This document shows positions 23,521-32,782 of a DNA stretch of 64,000 bases, piece after piece (the stretch's first letter is position 1; the number at the start of each line of letters is the position of its first letter). Position numbers and translations under genes: made by a program. The stretch spans positions 1 to 64,000 of the forward strand of contig MU831858.1 of the NCBI GenBank assembly GCA_029204225.1, given 5' to 3'. The notes under the pieces were generated by a model. The model was not told the origin of the DNA. It did no database searches and was given only the letters and a program-made list of their open reading frames with translations. The DNA comes from Diphasiastrum complanatum (lineage: Eukaryota > Streptophyta > Lycopodiopsida > Lycopodiales > Lycopodiaceae).

Positions 23521-24480
23521 AGACCCTCAAAAAAAACTTAAAAAATATGTTTTTATACAAAGGAAGAAAACACCATATCCTGAGCTCTCAACCTTAGAAT
23601 TCAGAATGATCTAAAATTCTAAACCATATGAAGAATCTAGCTCATTCTCTACCCGAGTAAATCTAGCTTGGAGTCAGATTAATTTGGTTCTAGTTTAACA
23701 ACCTACCAATGGAATAATTATCTCTATTTCTACAAAGAAATCAATATTCAATTCTACAAACCGATGCATGATGGTCAATGGCACCGCAACACTTGTTTAC
23801 TTTTGTCTTTTACATGTGTCTGATTAGTAGCTCATCATCTGCCATAGATTGGAATTATCCTAAAGAACTTTCATATTGCATGCATTCCATTTCTGGGTGG
23901 AAGAGCTACGTCAACCATCAACAGAAGTTGTGGGCTGCTACAAATTTGTTTAACCTGGAAACTAAGGTTTAGGTGCCCGTTCCATCAACCATCAGCAGAA
24001 ATCGTGGGTTGCTACACACCGAGATGGCTGCTACACATTTTTGTGGCTTCTGCTACTACAGTTATGGACTCGGCTCATTACATTCGCCGCGTCCATTTAC
24101 ATTTACTTTACTTTATGCATAAGCAGTCCTTGGGCCCTTTTTTATTCATTAGTCACACTTAGACTATATGGTTGGCTTTTGGCCTTACTATTCATTATTA
24201 GGCCATTTGGATATATTACTGGAGAGTGGGGGCCTTCTTGGAGGGCGCACTATTTTCCCTCCCAGTTTGGCCCTAACCACCGAAGCTTCCTTTTATAGGA
24301 AAACTATGTCATTTGTTATTCAGCTGATGATATTGATCTCTCTCTTTAGTCTCCTTAATCTCTCTCTTTCCTACTTTCTAGGGTTAAGTCTTGCTTATGT
24401 GCTGCTTTCATAGCTTAAGTCTTGCTTATGTGATGCTTTCATAGCTTAGCTTTGGATCAGATGTGGCTCTATTCGTAACT
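23521..24480 (+). other. Possible leader/LTR side of Gypsy-A
   Basis: A ~37-bp block around CAACCATCAACAGAAG (23911) recurs at about 23983, and TTAAGTCTTGCTTATGTG recurs at 24384 and 24414. A TGGTATCATAGCAC at 24481 resembles a methionine-tRNA primer site, so an LTR may end just before it, but neither LTR start nor partner LTR was found. Confidence 0.3.
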
Positions 24481-26820
24481 TGGTATCATAGCACTTTCTT
24501 GATTGCTGAATTTCAGATCTAATTTTTTGATTGGGTGCCCATTTTCCTTGCTGATTTTTTTCTCTTTGCTGAGGGCTTTCGTATCTTTGCTTCAGCAACA
24601 TTCAGCACAGTTTGGAGGAGGACCAGCTCCCATCAGAGCATTTTCCTTGGCGGAGCTTTAGTAGATAGTTAACGGAAGTACTTCCGCTAAATTTGGCGGC
24701 TGAAAAAAAAAATTGGGCAGATTATTTTCGGCGCCCAAGTTCCAACCCTCCATCACCTATTTTCAGCTTGTTTGCAGGCTCTCCAGCGCCCAATTCCCTC
24801 ATCATTTTTCATCCATTCCTCCTTCCATTTTCAGCCCTCTCTTCACTTTTGTTTGCAGGTTGTCCAGCCGCTTCATACCTATCACTTTCATCCGTTTTTG
24901 TCTCTATTTGTCGCCATTTTTCACACCTTGTTTGCAGGTTGTCCATCGTCCATCCTCAACCAAATTTCACAGAATTCCGATTCCGTTTGATATTCCAATT
25001 TGTCACTTGCCTCCTGGCTGTCTAGCGTATTTTTACAGCCTTCATTTTCACTTTTTTCATTTGCTGATTGTTGTCCTTTCTTGATTGTGATAATAGTGGT
25101 TTTAATAGACTAATTTGGGGTGACGACAATAGTCCGCTCTCTCAAACTTTCGTCTACTCCTTCCACTATCATTATTACACTCGTTCTTCGCTTTGATATA
25201 GTTATGGCCGGCTTTTCTACTATGCAGTCACATATTGATTCTTTACAACCTCATGGTCCTAGAAAAGCTCCTGTCTTTCCTTCATTTGGGACTCCCCCTC
25301 CATTTGGGACTCCCCCTCCATTTGGATTTCCATTTTCTTCTGCTAGTCAGCCTGTTGGTAGACCGTTCATTCCACCTAACTCACCTCCTGGTTTCTTTCC
25401 ACGTCCCCCAGTTCCTGAGCCGCACTTTGCTCGAGACTTTCGTGATAAAGTACATCTTGCTAACTATTCCGGTTCTTTTGACGGGAACTTATTAGAGAAT
25501 TGGTTTGCTAAGCTTGACACATATTTTCATATCTACCCTAAGACTGATCCTCAAAAGATCCAGTTGGCTGCTTTACACTTAGATGGACGCGCCACCATGT
25601 GGTGGCGAGTTTATCGAGCTGATCCTGATCGAAAAGGGCTCTATATATGGCATACCTTTTGCCGTGACCTCCGTCATGTTATGATTGATTCTCAGTGGCT
25701 CGATCGCCAACGTGATACATTTGGTAGTCTCACTCAGACAAGTGACCTTGTTTTTTTATATAGATTAGTTTATGGAGCTTTCTTATTTTTTCACAAATCT
25801 ACCACCCACTGAGCTTATTTCTCGTTACATTACTGGGCTTCATGGTGCCTACGTTACGATGTTTCTTCCTTCCGTCCTCCCACACTTGTTGAGGCGATGT
25901 CTCTTGCCAGTGCTTTACAGCACAAGTACTCTGACACCCTTCCTTCCTGCTTCTCCCGACCCCATCCTTCTGCTTCATCTTTTCCTACTATGTCCACCCC
26001 TACACCTGCCCCTTCAGTTCCAGTTCCTTGCATTGTGGACCCTCAACCTGCTTTTGTCCAACGTTACACATCTGCAGAGTTCCCTAACCTTTAGGATCCT
26101 ATATCACACAGTTTGAGCGAGTTGCCTGATTTACTTGAGATAGTTATTGATCTACTTGAGCTCGTCATTGTCTCCCATAGTGAGTCAGAGTCACATATAC
26201 AGGTTCCTACTGATGTTGATTCACATATACAGGTTGCAGCTGATATGGTCCTTGATACTAACATAGATGTTCCATGCTTTGATATTGTTGTTGAGTACTT
26301 TGATGTTACTCGTGTTCCTGAGCACCATGTTATAGATGTTGTCGCCTATGCTCCTTATTTCGATATTATTCATGGGTCTACGGTTTCAGATGCTTTGGCT
26401 ACTCCAGTAGATCTCCATATGGCATACAATTATACATTTCATGATGATCCTATTGTATACTCACTAGTTGATTTTGTTGATACCCATCTGGATGAGTATG
26501 CGGTTCTTCTAGATGCATATTTAGGCCAGAACTTATTAGTTGATGCTTCTGTTATTATGCTTATGTATGTTGTTCCATTTGTGGATCATATTATTCTAGA
26601 TGCGGGGCAAGAGTATATTGCTTTAGTGGATACAAGCAATACACATTCATTTATTAGCAGTTACATTTCCACCAGGATTTGTGCTACACTTGTTCCTACT
26701 TCCTAGTCTCTCAGTGTTGAGGTTGCTCGTTCCCATTCTTTTCCCAATTCTCAAATGATTCAGGGCTTGGATTATCGCATTGGTGATTTTTCTGGTCAGG
26801 TAGATTTTTACATCATTAAA
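24481..26820 (+). mobile_element. Gypsy-A relic, gag and protease
   Basis: After a primer-like site (24481-24494) comes a leader with three ~80-bp repeats and then gag from about 25204 (MAGFSTMQSHIDSL), with a proline-rich FGTPPPFGTPPPFG tract (25285-25330) and the Gypsy gag signature NYSGSFDGNLLENWFAKLDT...LHLDGRATMWWRVYR (25459-25620). Further on, an acidic region leads to the aspartic protease motif YIALVDTSNTHSFISSYI (26610-26665). It breaks off at about 26820, where a different Gypsy RT begins. A fossil with several breaks and no RT of its own. Confidence 0.82.
24768..24960 (+). repeat. Three ~80-bp leader repeats
   Basis: The block (C)TTGTTTGCAGG(C/T)(T/C)(G/T)TCCA recurs at 24771, 24852 and 24931, each within a TTTTCA/CCATTTT-rich context. 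Spacing is 80-81 bp. They lie in the leader of Gypsy-A between primer site and gag. Each ends in TTTGCAGG, a splice-acceptor-like sequence. Confidence 0.65.
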
Positions 26821-29094
26821 GTGTCCTCGATAGAGTAGCTGGCGACGAAGCCTATAGTTTTCTAGACGACTTCAGTGGCTACAACCAGGTGAAAGTAGCC
26901 CCCCAGGACCAGCACAAGATAGCATTCACCACGGAATGGAGAACTTATGCCTATAAAGTGATGCCATTCGGACTTTGCAATGCCCCAAGCACTTTCCAGC
27001 GGGTCATGCAGGCGACATTCAAAGATTATTTGCAAAAATTTCTGAAAATTTTCTTGGACGATCTGTGCATGCATGGACCAGATTCAGAACACTTATCCAA
27101 TTTGGAAAAGGTGTTACAAAAATGCTGCGAATACCAGATCTCCTTGAATCCAGAAAAATGTCAATTCTGGGTGACACATGGCTTGATACTCGGCCATATA
27201 GTGTCAAGACACGGGATCGCCACAGATCTATCAAAGATCAGAATCATTATTGATCTACCACCACCGGGGACGATCTGCGAGGTCTACATTTTCATGGGTC
27301 ATGCTAACTATTATAGGATCTTCATTCTTGACTTTGCGGAGTTAGCCAGACCAATTTACAAGCTCACAACGGATCCACATTGGAATGAGGAAGCTCTAAA
27401 GGATTTCTAGAAGATTAAGGATGCATTGGTCTCAACACCAATCTTACGACCACCCAATTGGTCCATTGAGTTCCACGTGCATACAGATGCATCGAAGTAT
27501 GCAGTTAAAGCAGTCTTAACCCAACTTGGTGAACACAAAAAGGATTTTCCAATCCGATTTGCAAGCCGACAGCTCAATGATACCGAAATGAATTATTCAA
27601 CCACAGAGCGGGAAGCACTGGAAATGATCTATGCGGTTAAGAATTTTTGACACTATTTGATGGCCACACATTTTGCTTTTTATACGGACCATCAGCCCTT
27701 GTTATATCTCGTTAATAAAACTTGCAACACCGGGAGAATCACCAGATGGCTCCTTTTGTTGTTGGAATTTGATTTTTAGATAGTAGTTCGCAAGGGAAAA
27801 CAACACTACATGGCAGATCATGTGTCACGAATCAAGGGATAGGAGATTGCAACCCAACCCGATGATGAGCTGGCAGATGCTGCCTTATTTTACATGGATA
27901 CAGTACCAGAATGGGCTGCCGACATTGTTGAATATCTAATGAGGGGCCAACTAGACAAATCACCACCAAAGGCTGAACAACGGAAATTGATCTTGAAGGC
28001 TAGACCTTATCAGCTGATTGCCGGCCAGTTGTACCAAAGAGGTCCAGACGGACATTACAGTTCACAAGATCCTGCAATCAGGATGTTGGTGGCCAACGAT
28101 CCATAAAGACATGGAGGAATACTTGAAAAAGTGTGATGTGTGCCAAAGAGCGAGGAGACCAACGAGATTGAACTATGATCTACTACACCCAGTCTTAGCC
28201 CAAGCACCGTTTGAAAAATTGGGATCGGATTATATTGGTCCAATTCACCCTGCAGCAAGGAGTTCCTAGGCTCGATACATAATCGTAGCCACAGACTACC
28301 TCACCAAATGGGTCGAAGCCAAGGCAGTAAGAGTAGTTGATGCTAGGACCACTGCCAAGTTCCTTTATGAAAATATCATTATGCGCTTTAGATGCCTGAT
28401 GGAACTAGTCAGTGATCGCGGAAGCCATTTCATCAACAAGACCATCAAGGTCCTGTTGGAGGAATTCTTCGTGATCCACAGAACCAGTACGCCTTATTAT
28501 CCTCGTGGTAATGGGCAAGCAGAATCATCCAATAAGATCATGTGTAGCGTGCTCATGAAAACAATTGAAGCTAGCAGATCATATTGGAAACACAAGTTGC
28601 ATGCTGCACTGTGGGCATTCAGGATAGCATATAAAGAGAGCACTGATCAAACACCCTTCCAATTGATATATGGTCAGGATGTTGTGATGCCAGTAGAGTT
28701 TTTAGTTCCTTCATTAAGGATTGTCACCACGCAACGTCTTAATGAGTCCAAATCTCTACAACTACGCCACGAAGCTCTGCATAAACTCTGTGAAACACGC
28801 TTACTAGTTGTGCATGCACTAGCAGCTGAAAAGGAAAGATGCAAAGCTTGGCATGATCGCAGATTACAAAAGAAGGATCTTCGTTCAGGAGATCTGGTCC
28901 TGATGTATAAAATCAAGGCGATCAAGGGGAAGTTAAAACTCACGGGCGAAGGTCCTTATAGGATCAAGGAAATTCTTAATCATGGAGCCGTGAACTTAGA
29001 ATAGCTTGATGGGACGCCATTCGACACACCCATCAACGGTAGTCGGTTGCACAAGTACTGGCCACCACAGTAAGACAGTTCCAGATTGGGGGTG
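26821..29094 (+). mobile_element. Gypsy-B relic, RT to integrase (Tat-like)
   Basis: The RT part starts abruptly at LDRVAGDEAYSFLDDFSGYNQV (in pieces from 26833), then MPFGLCNAPSTFQRVM, IFLDDL (the YxDD box with F) and GHIVSRHGIATD. RNase H has HTDASKYAVKAVL (27480) and NYSTTEREALEMIYAV. Integrase has CDVCQRARRP (28135), ATDYLTKWVEAKAV (28290), VSDRGSHFIN (28409) and NGQAESSNK (28512), then a C-terminal part to HKYWPPQ (29070). There is no chromodomain, and the ATDYLTKWVEA style suggests the Tat/Athila side. ATTGGGGGTGG at 29085-29095 may be its polypurine tract. A fossil with roughly half a dozen breaks. Confidence 0.88.
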
Positions 29095-29709
29095 GCACAT
29101 TACAAAAAGCTAATCTACTCAGCCATCACCGCTAGATCTAAGGAGATCAAGCCAAATCAAGCTAAATCCATCAAGATTCAGCCAGATTTGGCAAGATCGG
29201 GGAAATCCATCAGAATCCAAGGAGGATCCAGACCCTGATAGGGTAAACAAGGAAGCAGATCATTAGATTGACTGAGGGATCTACTACCAAGAATCCATCA
29301 GCACTACCAATAGTCAGATCAAGCCTGGATGAAGCTGATTACCAGTTTACAAAAGTTAAAAATCAGAAAATCTTGAGATCTCATCAAAAAACACTCTAAA
29401 AGAGCACTTTTTCATAATTTTTTGAGATCCCCTGAGAGATAGCTCTTGAAAATTGGATAGTCACCAGATCTGACCTAGATGCATCCATGAAAATCTCTGC
29501 GAGATTTTCTGATGGAGGAATCATCATTTTTTAGTGTAAGCCGCACACTTTCACCTCGAGAAGTGTGCAGGCAAAGTTAACAACAGGGGGCCTGCTGCGA
29601 TTCGCTCACGGTTGTTGGGTTTGATGGAGTTTGTTAGTTCTCGAATAAGGAAGCTATGCCAGTCGTATGGCACAACGGAGGGATTAGAGAATTCTAGAAA
29701 GGATTTCAC
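29095..29709. other. Sequence after Gypsy-B
   Basis: No coding recognised. AGATCAAG/CAGATC-rich on the plus strand, possibly the 3' untranslated part or LTR of Gypsy-B. A short stem (CACACTT/AAGTGTG) lies at about 29549-29572. Confidence 0.35.
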
Positions 29710-30194
29710 TCAGTGTACACTGGATTCTGTCCTTGAAATAACCAGAAAGTTATTCAACAGATGCGCAGCTATCTGAATGACTGGTTCCGTGATAGCTTCC
29801 ATCAGGTAACCATTGTTAGTCTGGACAGGGAATTCTGGTGTGGTTTGGGTGACAAATGGTTTGGTCAGAGCTTTGGTGTGGCGATGGGAGATGGGTTGAC
29901 GATCACCGGACATAATGTCAACGGTGATCATCGAGTCGGTGTTAATCCTGACCTTATACGTGGTACCTTGGTATAGGAAGTGGAAACGAGCCTTGTCCTC
30001 GTCCCAAGTGGCGTAAGAGTGAAGGGCGAGGCCCATGTTAATCTCAGAATGGAAGAGCGCCAAGGAGGGGGCCGGCTGTCTGCAGCCATGGTTGGATCAG
30101 AGTGTCAGAGGGAGGCCAAATCTGCGTGGCCTCGGGGATGTCACGTTGGATCACATGTTTGGCACCAAAGTCTTCAGAGGATGAGGAGGCCATG
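29710..30194 (-). pseudogene. Unrecognised minus-strand coding-like stretch
   Basis: From an ATG at 30192 the minus strand reads MASSSSEDFGAKHVIQRDIP and on to ...LQTAGPLLGALPF. In an overlapping frame (30063-29710) it reads INMGLALHSYATWDEDKARF, FLYQGTTYKVRINTDSMITV and a tail with TNNGYLMEAITEPVIQIAAH. The composition looks like protein. Two frames meet with no splice signal, which suggests a decayed gene. Its place between Gypsy-B and the CGAGAG-rich block suggests it may be an accessory frame of a Tat-like element, but no family match is claimed. Confidence 0.35.
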
Positions 30195-30745
30195 TTAGCA
30201 ATGATGATTAGTGGTCGAAAAAGTCGAAAAAGTAGAAAAAACGGTGAAAAATAGAAAAAGATGTGAAAATAGTAGAAAACTGAGAATAATGAGTGTTGGA
30301 TGACAATGATTGTAGTTCAGAGCGCAGATCGGTGTTTAATATGAGCATATGACAGCTGGTAAGAAGTTTGGTTGAAAACAGAAAACTTGGTATTTTCAGT
30401 GAAAATTTCGATAGAGCTTCGCTAGCAAAGGTGACAAATGACTCGAATTCAGCCCTTATATAGCGGAATTTAGAGTGCGTATTAGGTGAAATTCACTTTC
30501 CCTTGCTCAGTTCCACCCAAATTTTGGTAGGCACCTTCTTCACAAAATTCTAAGACCTAAGGGAAGTCTGCGAGAGTTCAGAAGGTGATTTGACTGCTAT
30601 GCGAAGGATCTGCGAGGGTTCAGGCTGTTTGCGAGAGATCTCTCGCACAACTTGTTTCTGTGATAAATTTTTCAAGATCAGACCATGTAGGCAGGCTAAT
30701 TTCACTGCTCTGATTTGATTTAGGCACCTTGCGAGGGTTGGTAAG
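30195..30745. other. Spacer with GCGAGAGTT/GCGAGGGTT motifs
   Basis: The right half (30560-30745) has GCGAGAGTT, GCGAAGGATCT, GCGAGGGTT, GCGAGAGATCTCTCGC and GCGAGGGTT again. TGCGAGAGATCTCTCGCA near 30630-30647 is a perfect palindrome. The same motif style occurs at 6770-7090, where it adjoins a Tat-like LTR. Confidence 0.45.
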
Positions 30746-31186
30746 ATGATCTTGATGCTCTGCGAGGGTTCTGAAAATTCAGCTTCTGGGAACTCTCGTC
30801 ACTACATCAATTGTCCCGATCCCACAGTCCGTGCGACAACCAATTACGCCCGGGTCTTAGAATATTTAATGGGCATTGAAACAAAATGGGATGATTTTCT
30901 TCCCTCCATATTTTTTGATCCAAATAAGGCGCTCGCTTCCAACAAAGTCGAAGACCAGCTGCCAGTCGCTCGCGTATATTACCGAGCTGCATTCCTTGGA
31001 GATCCTTGGACGAAACGATTCCAAGCATGGGTGGATCAGGAATGGCTAACAGGAGTCCACAAGTCCTTCGACACGCCAAAGGACTCGAAGAAACTGGACT
31101 ACCTCAACTTCAGACGTTACGGGATATCTCATCCATCAGAGGCGGTCCAAGAGAACGCTCTACTAAACCGGCAAACTGTGATATGA
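30746..31186 (+). CDS. Unrecognised 146-aa open frame
   Basis: The first ~20 codons overlap the GCGAGGG block, so the likely coding part starts near 30800: HYINCPDPTVRATTNYARV, LEYLMGIETKWDDFLPSIFF, LPVARVYYRAAFLGDPWTKR, FQAWVDQEWLTGVHKSF and DYLNFRRYGISHPSEAV. The aromatic-rich, even composition over ~125 codons looks like real protein and not chance. It ends at the edge of the hairpin array at 31180. I do not know the family. It could be an accessory frame or gag of a Tat-like element, or a host gene piece. Confidence 0.4.
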   Translation: MILMLCEGSENSASGNSRHYINCPDPTVRATTNYARVLEYLMGIETKWDDFLPSIFFDPNKALASNKVEDQLPVARVYYRAAFLGDPWTKRFQAWVDQEWLTGVHKSFDTPKDSKKLDYLNFRRYGISHPSEAVQENALLNRQTVI

Positions 31187-31606
31187 TGATAGCCACACAT
31201 CCAAGAATTCTTATTAGTGACCGGTCAATGCAAAAAGGCCATGTGAATGGCAACTGGAGCAACATTTTGTGAAAAAAAAAGTAACCTCCCAGAGCCTCTA
31301 GAGGAGGAGGAGCGCTCCTCCTCCAGAGGCTCTGGCAGGTTACATTTTTTTTTCACAAAATGTTGCATTTGACAGAGATATGATGATAGCCAAACATCCA
31401 AGAGTTGGTATTAATGATCTGTCAATGCAGAAAAGGCCATGTGAATGGCAACTGGATCAACATTTTGTGAAAAAAAAGTTACCTCCCAGAGCCTTTGGAG
31501 GAGGCTCCAGAGCCTCTGAAAGGTTACGCTTTTTTTTATAAAATGTTGCATTCGACAGAGATATGATGATAGCCACATATCCAAGAGTTGGTATTAATGA
31601 CCTTAT
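31180..31606. repeat. Tandem array of units carrying long hairpins
   Basis: Units begin with GATATGATGATAGCC at 31180, 31377 and 31560 (periods 197 and 183 bp). The first two each contain a long inverted repeat. Hairpin 1 is 31260-31365: CAACATTTTGTG ... CACAAAATGTTG with arms of about 52 bases meeting at GAGC/GCTC. Hairpin 2 is 31459-31549, with the same ends and a shorter GC centre. The third unit stops at about 31606 before its hairpin. No coding. Confidence 0.85.
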
Positions 31607-31819
31607 GGCATGATTATCTCACTTTCTAATGAGTCCCACAAAAGGCAAATTGCTATCAAACGAAAGGTTGCAGAACTTGTTGTTCTCAGTTTGGAACCGT
31701 GAATGCAAATTTTTTTGGGAGCTCCAGATAAATCCACTTGTTATTCCAGAATCAAGCACTGTCTCGAAATGCTTTGGCCACTATATGAAATTGGTTTATG
31801 GGATATACTGTCCAAGACT
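31607..31819. other. Short unassigned stretch
   Basis: An open frame from 31629 (NERLQNLLFSVWNRECKFF) runs into the duplication downstream. Not recognised. Confidence 0.3.
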
Positions 31820-31941
31820 CTCTAGTGCTCTTTATAAGATTATTGTCATAAAAACTTGAATGCAATGATAGAGACAATTTTCTAGTGCTCTTTCTAAGAT
31901 TATTGTCATAAAAACTTGAATGCAATGATAGAGACAATTTT
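31820..31941. repeat. Two-copy 61-bp tandem duplication
   Basis: CTAGTGCTCTTT(A/C)TAAGATT followed by ATTGTCATAAAAACTTGAAT and ATGATAGAGACAATTTT occurs twice, at about 31820 and 31881, with very few differences. A recent local duplication. Confidence 0.85.
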
Positions 31942-32035
31942 CCTTCTTGCAATATCTAGTGATGGATGATAGTATGAAATTGTCACCAACTTGTTTAGAC
32001 GGATGAAAAATTCTAAAGATTAGCCCTAAATGATG

Positions 32036-32348
32036 GGTTGTTTCACTAGAAATAATTGTTTGTGGCTGAGCACAGGCTATTTTTGTATTATGGAAGGAGC
32101 CGGGCAAAAGCCATTCTGCCCGGTAAGGATTTCCAAAAAAATTTGGGCTCGGCCTGGGGGTTGTTTCACTAGAAATAATTGTTTGCGGCTGAGCACATGC
32201 TATTTTTGTATTATGGAAGGAACCGGACATAAGCCATTCTGCCCGGTAAGGATTTTCAAAAAAATTTGGGCGAGGCCCGAAGGGGCCGAGTCTAAATTTT
32301 TTTGAAAAGCCGAACCGGGCAGAATGGCCTTTGCTCGGTTCCTTCCAT
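32036..32348. mobile_element. Foldback MITE copies 2 and 3 in a tandem duplication
   Basis: A full copy lies at 32213-32348 (ATGGAAGGAACCGG ... CCTTCCAT, ~136 bp, same arms as 22909-23045). A left-arm-only copy lies at 32090-32160. The DNA before each (GGGTTGTTTCACTAG...TTTTTGTATT, 32036 and 32157) is repeated too, so ~121 bp of flank plus MITE arm was duplicated in tandem. No coding. Confidence 0.85.
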
Positions 32349-32700
32349 TGCGTAATGGATACCTGAAATTTTTTCAGAAGCACATTACGAAACATAATAG
32401 GCAGGTTTGACTTTGACTGACCAACACAAAATGTGCCATGTGGCAGCTGTACGGACGGGCACAGACAAGCAAAAAGAAAAAGCAGAATCTGCCTTTGAAA
32501 AAAAACACATGCATTTTCTGCTTTTTAATTTATTTGAAAATGGACATAATATGCCACAGGTATCCATTACGAAGTCATAATTGATGTTTGGGCTTATAGT
32601 GGACAGGTGGCAGATTTTAATTGGATCTGACCACAAATGTTTAAACTCATATTAGTTTGGGCCTTTCAATTGAAAGTCCCAAACTTCAATCATGCCCGTT
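32349..32700. other. Spacer, nothing firm
   Basis: ACGAAACATAATAGGCAG and a TACGAAGTCATAATTG piece echo each other around ATGGATACC/GGTATCCAT (32355 and 32560), which form a distant inverted repeat. Otherwise nothing recognised. Confidence 0.35.
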
Positions 32701-32782
32701 AGCAGGCTTCCTAGTAGCATGCAGCCTTCAATGCGGCAAGGTGCATTGAAGGCTGCATGCTACAGCTGGTAGCGAGCCTGCT
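32701..32782. other. Hairpin with perfect 21-bp stem
   Basis: GTAGCATGCAGCCTTCAATG+C (32714-32734) pairs without mismatch with 32743-32763 across an 8-base loop (GGCAAGGT). An outer stem AGCAGGCT/AGCCTGCT (32701-32708 and 32775-32782) extends the fold. The size suits a short small-RNA precursor or the core of a small foldback element. Transcription cannot be judged. Confidence 0.8.

Noticed and set aside
24693-25084. Overlapping Ser/Phe/Pro-rich frames at 24.7-25.1 kb
   Set aside because: They cover the TTTTCA-rich leader repeats of Gypsy-A; three frames are open at once from base bias, not coding.
31832-32395. 187-aa minus-strand open frame
   Set aside because: It runs across the 61-bp duplication and two MITE arms; its internal repeats mirror those DNA repeats.
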